From Prochlorococcus sp. AG-363-J23 (lineage in GTDB: Bacteria; Cyanobacteriota; Cyanobacteriia; PCC-6307; Cyanobiaceae), in contig QCFN01000013.1 of NCBI GenBank assembly GCA_003280245.1, positions 1 through 35,842 of the forward strand: a stretch of 35,842 bases of DNA, given 5' to 3'. The notes beneath the pieces were generated by a model. That model did not search any database. It had not been told where the DNA came from and saw only the letters and a list, made by a program, of their open reading frames with translations. Each line of letters begins with the position of its first letter. The stretch's first letter is position 1. Shown one piece after another: positions 17,196 through 26,829 of the stretch. The translations under genes and the position numbers were made by a program.

Positions 17196-17570
17196 ATGAA
17201 ACTAATTCTTGCAGCAGTAATTGCTCTAGTCCCAACTCAAGCCTTACTTGCAGGAGAATATCAACCTGGATACTCCGCTTCTAGAACCTGTACCCGCAAC
17301 GAGTACAGAGAAGAGTACGTACCAGGGGACCAAAACTCACCAGGATACGTAAAATCATGGAATGAGACCATAGAAGTACCATGCGACTCCCATTCAACAG
17401 CTATCAGAAAAGATATCGACAACAATGATTGTTCAGAAGGGAGCCTTATAGGAGGACTTCTAGGAGCCGGACTAGCTACAAGCGGATCTCGGGGGAAAGA
17501 TCGCTGGTGGGCAATTCCAGCAGGAGCTGTTGGGGGTGCAATGATTGGATGCCAAGTCGATGGAGGTTAG
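17196..17570 (+). CDS. Exported hypothetical protein with glycine-rich (glycine-zipper-like) end
   Basis: A 124-residue protein beginning MKLILAAVIALVPTQALLAG, a signal peptide likely cleaved near residue 20. The mature part has four cysteines (in RTCTRNEY, VPCDSH, NDCSEG and IGCQVDGG), enough for two disulfides. The C-terminal third alternates glycine and small residues (SLIGGLLGAGLATSG, then AGAVGGAMIG), like glycine-zipper membrane-inserting proteins. I chose the ATG at 17196 because it begins exactly at the signal peptide; the frame stays open upstream to 17100, but that part overlaps the structured leader and looks non-coding. Family and function are not recognised. Confidence 0.7.
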   Translation: MKLILAAVIALVPTQALLAGEYQPGYSASRTCTRNEYREEYVPGDQNSPGYVKSWNETIEVPCDSHSTAIRKDIDNNDCSEGSLIGGLLGAGLATSGSRGKDRWWAIPAGAVGGAMIGCQVDGG

Positions 17571-18008
17571 CCATAAATAATGCGATAAGTTTATATTTTA
17601 AGCAATCACAAATTATTGAGAGGTTAGCAGATCACACTTCACCTCTTATTTACAACACAAATAATTAAATTATTATTGGCTTTGAGGTAAAGCCAATAAT
17701 AATTTAACGATCACAGAAGCAACTTTTTTGACAATATTCAGGCTTGAAGATTCTCTGAAAAAGGCTTCTTAATTACAGTAAATTGATCTTAAGAGTATAA
17801 TTCAAGCAAGACCACTTAGTAATCAATAAATTACTAACTAAAAATATCAAAAACAATGAGAGAGTTAAGCAAAACAAACATAAATCCAACTTTAGCCCTC
17901 ACACATTAAAAAGAACAATAACAAACGTGAATACAATCTTATAAAAAACTCAAAGCACTAAAATTCTTTAAAAAATCCGGCAATATACGCATAGTAAAAA
18001 GTTCCCAC
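17571..18008. other. Long AT-rich intergenic region, no gene seen
   Basis: 438 bases between the exported glycine-rich protein and ruvA, the longest gene-free stretch in the window. It holds the perfect hairpin at 17665-17707 and an eight-base inverted repeat TTAGTAAT / ATTACTAA (17816-17823 and 17830-17837) with a six-base loop. The longest frame starting with ATG that I noticed is 17 codons (near 17857). ruvA promoter elements presumably lie in the last ~60 bases, but I cannot fix them. A small RNA gene is possible but unproven. Confidence 0.5.
17665..17707. terminator. Perfect 19-bp hairpin, probable terminator
   Basis: Bases 17665-17683 and 17689-17707 are exact reverse complements around the loop GAGGT. 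The core is ATTGGCTTT / AAAGCCAAT, flanked by A/T pairs, so the same hairpin forms on either strand with U-rich flanks. It lies 95 bases after the stop of the exported protein gene, rather far, and has no pure T tract. Alternatively it is the 3' end of an independent small transcript. Confidence 0.55.
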
Positions 18009-18683
18009 ATGATCAGCTGGCTTCAAGGGGAGAAAGTTGATATTTGGAGAGAAGGTACCAAACAAGGCATTGTATTGGCATGTAGCGGGGTTGGCTATGA
18101 AGTTCAGCTAACGCCTAGACATCAAGTTCAATGTGAATCAAAAAGCCAGTTAATACTTTGGATACACCAAATAAACAGAGAAGAGTGCACAATTTTATAT
18201 GGGTTTCCCAAAAAGGAAGAAAGAGATCTTTTTAGAACACTAATTGGAGTAAATGGCGTAGGTCCGCAAATAGCCCTTGCTCTTTTGGAAGAATCTTTTG
18301 TAGAGGAACTAATAGAGGCCATCGTCGAAGCGGATATTAAGAAACTTACAAAAGCACAAGGGATTGGCAAAAAAATCGCTGAACGAATTTCGTTGGAGTT
18401 GAGTTCCAAGCTTTGTCAAAAAAGCCTCAGGTCTTCCTTAGCGACCTCTGAGCTGTCATCAAACACTCAACAACAGCCCATCAGCCCTTCAAGTCTTGCT
18501 GACCTTCTAGCTACGTTAAATGGTCTTGGCTTCGAAGATCTTGAGATACATAAAGCCTTAAAAGTTCTTCTAAACACTAAATTCCAAACAGCCTCAAATA
18601 GGCCTCAAGAGCTTCCCTCACCAGAAGATACGGACGGTTGGATCAAAGCAAGTCTTGTTTTTCTATGCCAGGAAGCTGCCTAA
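18009..18683 (+). CDS. ruvA: Holliday junction branch-migration subunit RuvA
   Basis: RuvA binds four-way junctions and loads the RuvB motor for branch migration during recombination and replication-fork repair. It is 224 residues long. The N-terminal OB-fold domain runs from MISWLQGEKVDIW and contains CSGVGYEVQL. Two helix-hairpin-helix motifs follow: LIGVNGVGPQIALALL (about 78-93) and LTKAQGIGKKIAERI (about 113-127). A flexible linker precedes domain III (SLADLLATLNGLGFEDLEIHKAL, cited as ATLNGLGF). ATG start at 18009. rpsO follows after 56 bases. ruvB and ruvC are not here. Confidence 0.95.
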   Translation: MISWLQGEKVDIWREGTKQGIVLACSGVGYEVQLTPRHQVQCESKSQLILWIHQINREECTILYGFPKKEERDLFRTLIGVNGVGPQIALALLEESFVEELIEAIVEADIKKLTKAQGIGKKIAERISLELSSKLCQKSLRSSLATSELSSNTQQQPISPSSLADLLATLNGLGFEDLEIHKALKVLLNTKFQTASNRPQELPSPEDTDGWIKASLVFLCQEAA

Positions 18684-18739
18684 ACGATGCGTAAGGAGTT
18701 AAATTAATAGGTCTATAGCTTAGAACCAGTCTCGCAACC

Positions 18740-19009
18740 ATGTCGCTAAATACCGCAGAAAAGCAGAAGCTTATAAATTCTCATCAGACACATGCCACTG
18801 ATACAGGTTCTGTTGAGGTACAGGTTGCCATGCTTTCTGAACGTATAACCAAACTTAGCGGGCACCTTCAAGCCAATAATCACGATTTTTCCTCTAGACA
18901 AGGCTTACTAAAAATGATTGGCCGCCGTAAAAGGCTACTTAACTATGTTCGTGAAAAAAGCGAGCAACGCTACAGCGACCTAATCACAAAGTTAGGAATA
19001 CGTGGTTGA
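18740..19009 (+). CDS. rpsO: 30S ribosomal protein S15
   Basis: An 89-residue S15, the standard length. S15 is a primary binder of the central domain of 16S rRNA and forms bridge B4. The family pattern is complete: [37 protein letters not shown], and [10 protein letters not shown] near the C terminus. ATG start at 18740. In many bacteria S15 represses its own message through a leader pseudoknot; the 56-base gap upstream is short for that and I see no clear pseudoknot. It may be read with ruvA. Confidence 0.97.
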   Translation: MSLNTAEKQKLINSHQTHATDTGSVEVQVAMLSERITKLSGHLQANNHDFSSRQGLLKMIGRRKRLLNYVREKSEQRYSDLITKLGIRG

Positions 19010-19047
19010 TTCATCTTTGAGGATCTGCTCACTAATGACATAAGACC

Positions 19048-19470
19048 ATGGCTGATCCAGCTAAACCAAAATCTTTTAAAAAGAACGCTTCAAAAACGGC
19101 CTCTATTACTAGTGACCAAAGGACAAAAGCAGCATCCAAAAAGGATTACCAATCGGCCATACCCAAGTATGTGGCCAACAGAATGGCTAGGCGTATAGCT
19201 TTTACCACAGGCATCCCCACTATTTGTGGAATGGGAGTTTTTATAGCTAGTTATGTTGTTGTAACCAAAGGAATTGCTGATATACCTCCAAGCCTTACAT
19301 TAATTGGATCAGCCATTTGCTTTCTAACAGGCCTTATCGGCTTAAGTTACGGAATACTCTCTTCAAGCTGGGAACAAGGATCAGGAAGTTTCCTTGGATT
19401 AGAAAATATAAAGCCGAATATAAAAAGAATGCGGTCAGCTTTTAGCTCTTCCACAAATACGCAAAATTAA
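19048..19470 (+). CDS. PAM68-like photosystem II assembly protein (DUF3464)
   Basis: A 140-residue member of the PAM68 family. In plants and Synechocystis PAM68 helps early photosystem II assembly and chlorophyll insertion into CP47. The N-terminal ~45 residues are lysine/serine-rich and probably face the cytosol. The family block IPKYVANRMARRIAFTTGIPT (about residues 39-59) leads into the first transmembrane helix (about 58-75). A second helix follows around LIGSAICFLTGLIGLSYG, then SSSWEQGSGSFLGLENIK. ATG start at 19048, 38 bases after rpsO. It converges on dnaE, leaving a 19-base gap. Confidence 0.88.
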   Translation: MADPAKPKSFKKNASKTASITSDQRTKAASKKDYQSAIPKYVANRMARRIAFTTGIPTICGMGVFIASYVVVTKGIADIPPSLTLIGSAICFLTGLIGLSYGILSSSWEQGSGSFLGLENIKPNIKRMRSAFSSSTNTQN

Positions 19471-19489
19471 CCTTTTACAAACGAAAATA

Positions 19490-22400
19490 TCAAGCCAACA
19501 AACTTTCACTACATTTAACAGCAAATGATTGTTTTTCTAGAGAACTAGCTGCCGCCACAACATCTCGAACACAAAACTGATTTCCAAATTTTACATAGCG
19601 AATATCCTCTCCATGACGTACTGCCGCAACTACTGGAACTCTTATTCCAAATTCATTCTGAGAAGGTCGATGCTTTTGCAAACATTCTCTCAACCGATGC
19701 TGAACGTCAATATCTGAAGCTTGTTCTGCAAGCAAATCAACCAACAAAAAACGTAAGTCATCTATAGCCCTACAATCATCAATAATTAACTGAGTTTTTT
19801 CATCTCTTCTATCAACAGATGCCCAAATAAGAAGGCGCGCTTCCAACATCAAATGATCTGACAATCGTTCATAGCTTTTAGGGAAGACAACAGCCTCGCA
19901 TGAACCGGTCAAGTCCTCCAATTGGATAATTGCCATTCTATCTCCCTTTCGTGTCGTAACCTGACGCATTTCAGAAACCATTGCAATAACAGAGACCTTT
20001 GCCTTATCAGACTGCTCATCAATAGAAGCAAGACCAATAGGAGCCAAAAGTTTGGCAGAAGCGCCAAGTTGCTTTAATGGATGATCAGATAAATAGAAGC
20101 CCACAAGTTCTTTCTCAAGTCGCAATCTTTCTGTAGGTTCATAATCAGGCACTGGTGCGGATTTAGGTGCAGCCTGAATTTGATCAGAAGCTTTATTGAT
20201 AGAAATGGAATTAACAATATCAAAAAGGTTTCCTTGCCCACTAATTCGATCACGAGCCCTAGAAGCAGCCCAATCAATTAGCAAATCCAAATCTGAAATC
20301 ATTTGAGCTCGATTAGCCTTAGGTTCCAAGGAATCAAGTGCGCCACAATGTATGAGAGATTCCAAACCTCGACGATTTAAAACATTAAGAGGTATTCGAT
20401 CACAAAAATTAGCCAAAGAAAGATAAGGACCATCTTTCTCTCTAAATTCAATAAGAACTTTAATCGCACCTTCCCCAATATTTTTAACTGCAGATAAGCC
20501 AAAAAGTATTTTGTCACCAGAAGGAGTAAAGTCAAGTCCTGAAGCATTTACATCAGGAAGAAGAACTTCTATTCCTATAGAATTGCAATTAGCTATATAT
20601 CTCTGAACCTTATCGGCAATCCCCGCATTAACTGTTAACAATGCCGCCATATATGCAACTGGATAATGTGCTTTCAAATATGCTGTTTGATAAGTAACCG
20701 CACCATATGCAGTAGAATGACTTTTATTAAAACAATATTCTGCAAAAAGAACCATCTGATCAAATAATTCTTCAGCAATTTGTGATTTCACTCCTCGCCC
20801 AACTGCACCATCGATAAAAATATCGCGATGCTTTTTCATTTCCGAAACCTTCTTCTTTCCCATAGCACGACGCAATAAGTCTGCCTCACCCAAAGAATAT
20901 CCAGCAAGATCCTGAGCAATCTTCATTATCTGTTCTTGGTAAACCATTATTCCATAAGTTTCTTTGAGAATAGGCTCTAAAGAATTATGTGCAAATTCAA
21001 TACTTTCACGACCATGTTTACGATTGATAAACTTTGGAATCAGGCCAGCATCAAGAGGTCCAGGCCTGTATAAAGCCAAGATAGATGATATATCCTCAAG
21101 AGAAGATGGTTTAAGGTCTCTTACAATTTGCCTCATTCCGCTAGATTCAAGTTGAAAAATCCCTTCAAGATCTCCCCGCGATAAAAGTGAATAAGTCTCT
21201 GGATCATCCTTAGGCAAATCATCTGGATCAAGTTTCTTTCCTAAACTTTCCTCTACTAGTTCTAGTGTCTTGTCAATCATCGTTAAATTTTTAAGTCCAA
21301 GAAAATCCATTTTCAATAACCCCAATGACTCAATATCTTCCATAAAATATTGAGTAATTACCTGACCGTCATTGTTCCGCTGAAGAGGCACTAAAGTATT
21401 GAGAGGATTTGCTGAAATAACAACTCCAGCAGCATGAACACCAAAAGTCTTATTAGTTCCCTCTATTCTCATTGCCATATCAACCCATTTCTTGATATTA
21501 GGATCATTCTGATACTTCGAAAGGAAATCTTTATTAGGAGTCTTTTCTCCAATCATATCAGCTAATTTTGCAGGTTTACCTCTCGCTACTGGAATTAATT
21601 TAGCCAAACGATCAGCTTCACCATAAGGAATATCAAGGACACGAGCCACATCCTTCAAAACAGCCTTTGATGTCATCTTATTAAATGTAATTATTTGTGC
21701 GACATTATCGGCTCCGTAGCGATTGGTAACATATTCAATAACTTCTCCTCTTCTTTCTATACAGAAATCTGTATCTATATCAGGCATAGACTTCCTTTCA
21801 GGGTTCAAAAATCTCTCAAATAAAAGTCCATTTTGAACAGGGTCAATATTAGTAATACAAAGAGAATATGCAACCAAGGAGCCAGCCGCAGAGCCCCGTC
21901 CAGGACCAACAGGTATTCCTTTTTCTCTAGCAAATTTAATATAGTCCCAAACGACCAGGAAATAAGTAGGAAAACCCATCTGCTCAATAACATCAAGTTC
22001 ATAATTCAATCTCTCTAAATATTCTTTTCCTATCGGTTCTGAGTGAACCAAATTAAGGCGCGATCTCAATCCATCTTCTGCTACCTCTCTTAAATAAATG
22101 ATAGCGCTATAACCTTTAGGTGTCGGGAATTTAGGCATCTGATAACTTTTCATTATTTCGTATGGTTCAATTTTCTCGGCAACAGATACAGTATTAGCTA
22201 TGGCATTTCTTACCAGATCTATATCTAGATGATCCGCGAAAAGTCTTTCCATTTCTTCTTCAGACTTAATGTATTCAGTTCCGGTATATCTCAACCTTTT
22301 CTCATCCTTAATCAATTTCCCAGTAAGCACACAAAGAAGTGCATCATGAGCATCAACATCATGCTTACTTAAATAATGAGCATCATTTGTAGCAATTAAA

Positions 22401-23005
22401 TTTATCTTGAGTTCTTTTGCTATACGGGACATTTCAACATTAACAATTCGATCTTCATGTGAACCATGATCCTGAATCTCAAGATAAAAATCATCAGCAA
22501 AAACATCCTGATACCACAAAGCAATTTCCCTGGCCAAATCAGTTTTGCCACTAAGAATTGCTTGAGGTATCTCTCCTCCCAAGCATGCTGTTGAAACTAT
22601 CAATCCTTCACTATGAGATTTAAGCAAGTCCTTATCTATACAAGCCCTCGAAAAGATTCCTCTACCTCTCATTCCTTTTAGATGACTAATGCTCGTTAAC
22701 TTGACAAGATTTCTATATCCAACATTATTTTTAGCCAAAACAACCAAATGGTATCGACGTTCTTTTTTCTTCTGAGGAGTATCTATCGATCCATTAATCA
22801 CATACATTTCATTACCAATGATTGGCTTAATATCCTGCTCCTTACAAAGCTTTAACAACTCAATAGCCCCATACATGACCCCATGATCAGTAAGCGCAAG
22901 AGCAGGCATCCCTAGGCTCTTTGCTCGCTTAACCATTTTCGGAAGCTGGCTAGCCCCATCCAAAAGACTGTAATCGCTGTGATTATGAAGAGGGACGAAC
23001 GACAT
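19490..23005 (-). CDS. dnaE: DNA polymerase III alpha subunit
   Basis: The replicative polymerase, 1171 residues. The N-terminal PHP domain begins [20 protein letters not shown] and has [12 protein letters not shown]. The polymerase core has [16 protein letters not shown] and PDIDTDF, which supplies two of the three catalytic aspartates, and continues through [11 protein letters not shown] and [11 protein letters not shown]. Helix-hairpin-helix, OB and C-terminal domains follow. I chose the ATG at 23005, which gives the [12 protein letters not shown] start usual in picocyanobacteria; an upstream extension to 23059 is possible. The gene is a single uninterrupted frame with no split intein, unlike the dnaE-n/dnaE-c halves of many other cyanobacteria. 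gatA lies 76 bases upstream. Confidence 0.97.
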   Translation of the reverse strand: MSFVPLHNHSDYSLLDGASQLPKMVKRAKSLGMPALALTDHGVMYGAIELLKLCKEQDIKPIIGNEMYVINGSIDTPQKKKERRYHLVVLAKNNVGYRNLVKLTSISHLKGMRGRGIFSRACIDKDLLKSHSEGLIVSTACLGGEIPQAILSGKTDLAREIALWYQDVFADDFYLEIQDHGSHEDRIVNVEMSRIAKELKINLIATNDAHYLSKHDVDAHDALLCVLTGKLIKDEKRLRYTGTEYIKSEEEMERLFADHLDIDLVRNAIANTVSVAEKIEPYEIMKSYQMPKFPTPKGYSAIIYLREVAEDGLRSRLNLVHSEPIGKEYLERLNYELDVIEQMGFPTYFLVVWDYIKFAREKGIPVGPGRGSAAGSLVAYSLCITNIDPVQNGLLFERFLNPERKSMPDIDTDFCIERRGEVIEYVTNRYGADNVAQIITFNKMTSKAVLKDVARVLDIPYGEADRLAKLIPVARGKPAKLADMIGEKTPNKDFLSKYQNDPNIKKWVDMAMRIEGTNKTFGVHAAGVVISANPLNTLVPLQRNNDGQVITQYFMEDIESLGLLKMDFLGLKNLTMIDKTLELVEESLGKKLDPDDLPKDDPETYSLLSRGDLEGIFQLESSGMRQIVRDLKPSSLEDISSILALYRPGPLDAGLIPKFINRKHGRESIEFAHNSLEPILKETYGIMVYQEQIMKIAQDLAGYSLGEADLLRRAMGKKKVSEMKKHRDIFIDGAVGRGVKSQIAEELFDQMVLFAEYCFNKSHSTAYGAVTYQTAYLKAHYPVAYMAALLTVNAGIADKVQRYIANCNSIGIEVLLPDVNASGLDFTPSGDKILFGLSAVKNIGEGAIKVLIEFREKDGPYLSLANFCDRIPLNVLNRRGLESLIHCGALDSLEPKANRAQMISDLDLLIDWAASRARDRISGQGNLFDIVNSISINKASDQIQAAPKSAPVPDYEPTERLRLEKELVGFYLSDHPLKQLGASAKLLAPIGLASIDEQSDKAKVSVIAMVSEMRQVTTRKGDRMAIIQLEDLTGSCEAVVFPKSYERLSDHLMLEARLLIWASVDRRDEKTQLIIDDCRAIDDLRFLLVDLLAEQASDIDVQHRLRECLQKHRPSQNEFGIRVPVVAAVRHGEDIRYVKFGNQFCVRDVVAAASSLEKQSFAVKCSESLLA

Positions 23006-23081
23006 AACACCTAGCCAGGTCTCCACACAAGATAAGGGGTTATTGTCCGATATAAACACTAAATATAGTGTGCGTAACTTT

Positions 23082-24542
23082 TTATTTGATAAATCTAGTT
23101 TCTGGCCGCTTCTTCATGACATCTGCTGCCTGCTCGAACTGAGCAGCAACTTGGAGTAATCGAGACTCATCCAAAACATTACCTATGAGTTGCAATCCAA
23201 TAGGAAGACCTAAGTCATCAAAACCACATGGAAGACTAATCGCAGGCAACCCAGCAAGATTAGCTGGAATTGTCAAAAGATCTGCTAAATACATAGCCAA
23301 AGGATCATCAGCATGAGCTCCAAACGAAAAAGCTGTGGTAGGTGAAGTTGGAGTCAAAAGGATATCAACAGCTTTAAAAGCGTTATCAAAATCTCGACGA
23401 ATAAGGGTCCTAACCTGCTGAGCTTTCTTGTAATAAGCATCAACATAGCCAGCAGAAAGAGCATATGTTCCTATCAAGATTCTTCTTTGAACTTCACTTC
23501 CAAAGCCTTTTGCACGGCTACTTGAAGTCATTTCAGCTAAGGAGTTGGAACCTTCAGAACGAAATCCATACTTAACACCGTCATATCTAGCAAGATTTGC
23601 AGAAGCCTCTGATGGAGCGATTACGTAATACGTAGCAATACCATCGTTAAAACGAGGACAACTGACCTCAACAAGATCAGCACCTAAAGATTGAATTTGA
23701 TTTGCAGCAGATAGTACGGAATCTTTAACTTTCGAATTCAATCCCTTCTGATCAAAACATTCTTTAATTAAGCCAACACGCAAGCCGGAAAGAGGCTGTG
23801 CCAACATAGAAGTGTAATCAGGTACGGGTTCCTTAAGCGAAGTTGAATCACGAGGATCATGACCAGCTATAACATTCAAAATCTCTGCCGCATCCGAAAC
23901 ACTTGTTGTAAAAGGTCCAACTTGATCTAAAGAACTTGCGAATGCAACTAATCCCCAACGACTTACTCTCCCATATGTTGGCTTCAGACCTATGACTCCG
24001 CAAAATGATGCTGGTTGACGAATAGATCCTCCTGTATCAGAACCTAATGAAGCAATACATTCCCCTGCTGCAACGGCAGCAGCACTACCGCCTGAACTGC
24101 CTCCAGGGACTTTACTCAAATCCCATGGGTTTAACGTTGGCCCAAAGGCGGAAGTTTCGGTTGAGCTGCCCATAGCAAACTCATCTAGATTTGTCTTACC
24201 AATAAGCACAGCTCCTGCATTCCAAAGTCTCTTCGTAACCGTTGATTCATAAGGAGGAACAAAATTCTCAAGCATGCGACTTGAACAGGTTGTAACAACT
24301 CCTTTCGTACATAAGTTGTCTTTAATAGCCAGGGGAATACCTGCCAAAGGTGGAAGTAAGTCTCCTGCTTTTCTTGCTTCATCGATTAATTCTGCATCTT
24401 TTCTAGCCTTCTGTGATGTGACTTCAAGAAAAGCATTCAGCTCACCATCAAGAGCTTCTATTCGTGAAAGATGGCAATCAACAAGCTCTCGAGCAGATAA
24501 CTCTCCCTTGTTTAGTTGCTGGCGCAATGAGGCTATCCCCAT
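23082..24542 (-). CDS. gatA: Asp-tRNA(Asn)/Glu-tRNA(Gln) amidotransferase subunit A
   Basis: GatA generates ammonia from glutamine for GatB to amidate Glu-tRNA(Gln) and, in many bacteria, Asp-tRNA(Asn). It is an amidase-signature enzyme of 486 residues with the Ser-cisSer-Lys triad: Lys74 (LAIKDN), Ser149 ([14 protein letters not shown]) and Ser173 ([12 protein letters not shown]). I prefer the ATG at 24542, which starts [10 protein letters not shown]; a GTG at 24557 would add five residues. gatB and gatC are not in the window. It lies between the DUF1816 gene and dnaE, all on the minus strand. Confidence 0.96.
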   Translation of the reverse strand: MGIASLRQQLNKGELSARELVDCHLSRIEALDGELNAFLEVTSQKARKDAELIDEARKAGDLLPPLAGIPLAIKDNLCTKGVVTTCSSRMLENFVPPYESTVTKRLWNAGAVLIGKTNLDEFAMGSSTETSAFGPTLNPWDLSKVPGGSSGGSAAAVAAGECIASLGSDTGGSIRQPASFCGVIGLKPTYGRVSRWGLVAFASSLDQVGPFTTSVSDAAEILNVIAGHDPRDSTSLKEPVPDYTSMLAQPLSGLRVGLIKECFDQKGLNSKVKDSVLSAANQIQSLGADLVEVSCPRFNDGIATYYVIAPSEASANLARYDGVKYGFRSEGSNSLAEMTSSSRAKGFGSEVQRRILIGTYALSAGYVDAYYKKAQQVRTLIRRDFDNAFKAVDILLTPTSPTTAFSFGAHADDPLAMYLADLLTIPANLAGLPAISLPCGFDDLGLPIGLQLIGNVLDESRLLQVAAQFEQAADVMKKRPETRFIK

Positions 24543-24596
24543 TTCATTAATTTGCACTTTTAAAAAAGACGCTATCAGCTAACGGGCCCAAAACGG

Positions 24597-24830
24597 TTAA
24601 ACGGTAAACGGCTCGTTCCGACGGCATCTAAGCGATGTGTGCTTAATAGAAGCTGGGTCTTCTAAAGACAGATCTTCCAAAAAAATTGATAAATTTGCTT
24701 TTAAGCCTTTACGGGTCAAGAAAGGACCAAACCAATAAGTAACATTTGGCTCACGGGTTTCAACTTTCTCCCACCAAGCCAAACCCAAGCTATTCCCTAG
24801 GCTTCTAAGCACCCTGAAAATTGGGCGCAT
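24597..24830 (-). CDS. DUF1816 domain protein
   Basis: A 77-residue protein matching the small cyanobacterial DUF1816 family through AWWEKVETREPNVTYWFGPF followed by a lysine-rich turn (LTRKGLKANL) and a helical end. The C-terminal ~20 residues are charged and variable. The start is probably the ATG at 24830 (MRPIFRVLRSL); a TTG at 24845 is also in frame. Function is unknown. It sits 54 bases upstream of gatA on the same strand. Confidence 0.8.
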   Translation of the reverse strand: MRPIFRVLRSLGNSLGLAWWEKVETREPNVTYWFGPFLTRKGLKANLSIFLEDLSLEDPASIKHTSLRCRRNEPFTV

Positions 24831-24915
24831 TTTAAATAACAGCAATTACCAATATTGTGCCTGATCGTTAGTGAATTTATACCTAACAGCTTTAGATCCC
24901 TGACGAAATTATGGA

Positions 24916-25032
24916 TCAACCAATAATTTCAACGTACAACATCCCTTTCAAAGCCCCCTGCTTTTGTCGATGAATAGTGGTCTTCAAAGGATTTGTTTGC
25001 CTTCCAGCTAACAAATGATCTAAATCACTCAT
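24916..25032 (-). CDS. Possible 38-residue protein
   Basis: A minus-strand frame from ATG at 25032 to TGA at 24916-24918 reads MSDLDHLLAGRQTNPLKTTI and continues HRQKQGALKGMLYVEIIG. It has an amphipathic start, a basic middle and a hydrophobic end, more like a folded peptide than random sequence. It lies alone in the 260-base gap between the TrmH-family gene and DUF1816, in the same direction. A weak GGGA lies six bases or so before the ATG. No family recognised. Confidence 0.4.
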   Translation of the reverse strand: MSDLDHLLAGRQTNPLKTTIHRQKQGALKGMLYVEIIG

Positions 25033-25091
25033 AGATTTCCCATTTTTCTAAAGATTATTCATTGGGCATGTGTAAATGAGATTCTTATCAA

Positions 25092-26411
25092 TCAACTACC
25101 AAAATCATCTTGAACATCATCCAATAGACCTGAGAAGCATTTTGGTCGAACCATTCTTGGAGAGGGAGCCTGACCTTGCAATCCTTTCATCCAACTTCTC
25201 CGAGCAACTTCATACAAAAACATTGCTGTTGCAACAGAAGCATTGAGGCTGGGAGTAATACCTCTCAAGGGAATTCGGACCAATTGATCGCAATGACGTC
25301 GAGTCAAAAGCGACAGTCCTTTCCCCTCAGATCCAGTGACAACCACTAAAGGGCCTTCAACATCAAGCTCTGGCAAAGTTATATCCCCATCCTCAGCCAA
25401 ACCAACGACACGAAAACCAGAATTTTTAAGCGTCTCTAAAGATCGATTCAGATTCACAACACGTGCAACTGGAAGATGTTCTAAGGCCCCAGCAGCAACC
25501 TTTGCTACTGAACCAGTTAAACCTGCACTTCGACGTTGAGGGAGAACAAGTCCATGAGCTCCTAACGCTTCAGCCGAACGAACAATTCCACCTAAGTTCT
25601 GTGGGTCTGTAAGTCCATCCAAAGCCAACAAAAGAGGTGATTCCTCTAAAGAACCACACCCATTAAGAAGACTTTGCAAATCAAGAGTTTCAGCCTCTGC
25701 TATCTGCAATGCAATTCCCTGATGTACAGCACCTCCCGTCAATTGCCCTAAACGAGCCCAAGAAACTTCCTCAACAAGAACCCCAGAAGACTTTGCTTCT
25801 CTTAGAAGTTGAAGAAATTTACTAGAGCTTCTCAACTCAGGAGTACACCAAATTCGGTGAATCGGTCGACCAATCTCAAGAGCAGCCTGAGTTGAATGCT
25901 TACCCCAGATAAGATCATTAGGAGGTTGCGGACCAAACATTTCCACTTCAGGAGATCGATCAGATTTCGATTTTGAGTTTCTTAAAGAAGGCTGATCTCT
26001 ATTCCTAGAACGAGCTCCTGCAAAGGAAGACGGTTTCCTATAAATACGTGCATCAACTGAATCAATTGAAGAACTCTCTTTTTCAAAGCGATTGTTACTA
26101 CGATTATTTCTATTGTTCCGCTTCAAAGACCTAGAGCTTTCACTCCGATTCCTATCAAAACTTCTTCCTCCATTCCTCCTTGCAGAATCACTAATAGAGC
26201 TATCACGCCTATTTCTATCAATATTTCGCCCCCCAGTCCTCCTTTGAGAAATACCATCTCTTACCTCTCCATCATCACCTGGTCTTGATCTATAAAGACC
26301 TCTACGACCATTTGAAGATCTTTCCTCTGAAAAATCAGAGAGGCTTCTCTTGCTTCCAGACCTGCCTTGACGTGAAGGCTTGCCTGTTCGACGATCAAAT
26401 CTAGGGCTCAT
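25092..26411 (-). CDS. TrmH-family (RlmB-like) RNA 2'-O-methyltransferase with long basic N-terminal extension
   Basis: A SPOUT methyltransferase of TrmH family group 3, probably acting on 23S rRNA like RlmB (Gm2251), though a tRNA target is possible. From the ATG at 26411 the protein has 439 residues. The core (about residue 155 onward) begins IWGKHSTQAALEIGR, continues with LDGLTDPQNLGGIVRSAEA, and ends with the knot VVVTGSEGKGLSLL and RIPLRGITPSLNASVATAM. The first ~150 residues are arginine-, serine- and asparagine-rich, probably disordered and RNA-binding, with a repeated GGR-x-(I/F)DRNR unit. It follows mini-III by 10 bases; a mini-III/TrmH gene pair is also seen in Firmicutes. A GTG at 26447 would lengthen the N terminus. 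Confidence 0.88.
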   Translation of the reverse strand: MSPRFDRRTGKPSRQGRSGSKRSLSDFSEERSSNGRRGLYRSRPGDDGEVRDGISQRRTGGRNIDRNRRDSSISDSARRNGGRSFDRNRSESSRSLKRNNRNNRSNNRFEKESSSIDSVDARIYRKPSSFAGARSRNRDQPSLRNSKSKSDRSPEVEMFGPQPPNDLIWGKHSTQAALEIGRPIHRIWCTPELRSSSKFLQLLREAKSSGVLVEEVSWARLGQLTGGAVHQGIALQIAEAETLDLQSLLNGCGSLEESPLLLALDGLTDPQNLGGIVRSAEALGAHGLVLPQRRSAGLTGSVAKVAAGALEHLPVARVVNLNRSLETLKNSGFRVVGLAEDGDITLPELDVEGPLVVVTGSEGKGLSLLTRRHCDQLVRIPLRGITPSLNASVATAMFLYEVARRSWMKGLQGQAPSPRMVRPKCFSGLLDDVQDDFGS

Positions 26412-26421
26412 AAGGCAAATT

Positions 26422-26829
26422 CTATTGCGAAGCAGAGTCCGCCTCACCTAGTTGATCCAAAAGCTCAGCTAATCGCTCAGGATTCTTCAAAAATAGCCAT
26501 CCAATCATTGTCTCAAATCCTGTTGCCAAACCATATTCTGCCGGGTCAGTTCCCCGAGGGCCCTTCCCCGCACTATTGCGTCCTCGTCTTATAAAAACTT
26601 TCTCTTCTTCTGAAAGAAAAGGATCAAGTTTCCGAACAGCCTCTGCCTGAGCAGAAGCTTTAACCTCAGCCACAACTGATAAATGAAGATCTTTTACTCG
26701 CCCTGGGCAACGACAATTCTGAAGTCGATGGTGAAATTCCCATATGGAATCTCCTAGCCATGCCAACTGCAATGGCCCCAACTGTTCCGCAGCGAGAGAG
26801 GGAGGCTGAATCCGAATCCAGTCTGTCAA
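26422..26829 (-). CDS. mrnC: Mini-ribonuclease III
   Basis: Mini-III is an RNase III catalytic domain without the double-stranded-RNA-binding domain; in Bacillus it matures the ends of 23S rRNA. This 135-residue protein has LQLAWLGDSIWEFHHR, with the catalytic acids Asp27 and Glu31, then IRRGRNSAG and a second acidic cluster in EYGLATGFETMIGWLFL. The start is TTG at 26829 and overlaps the STAS gene stop by four bases (TTGA), which suggests coupled translation. The TrmH-family gene follows 10 bases downstream, making a likely rRNA-maturation unit. Confidence 0.92.
   Translation of the reverse strand: MTDWIRIQPPSLAAEQLGPLQLAWLGDSIWEFHHRLQNCRCPGRVKDLHLSVVAEVKASAQAEAVRKLDPFLSEEEKVFIRRGRNSAGKGPRGTDPAEYGLATGFETMIGWLFLKNPERLAELLDQLGEADSASQ

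Noticed and set aside
17896-17904. CCCTCACAC resembling the Yfr1 small RNA motif
   Set aside because: Only part of the ACTCCTCACAC core is present, with no flanking stem-loops.
19490-23005. Split intein in dnaE
   Set aside because: Many cyanobacteria have dnaE split by an intein, but this frame is continuous, with family length and no intein motifs.
24274-24582. 102-codon plus-strand frame over gatA
   Set aside because: Antisense to the conserved amidase domain of GatA.
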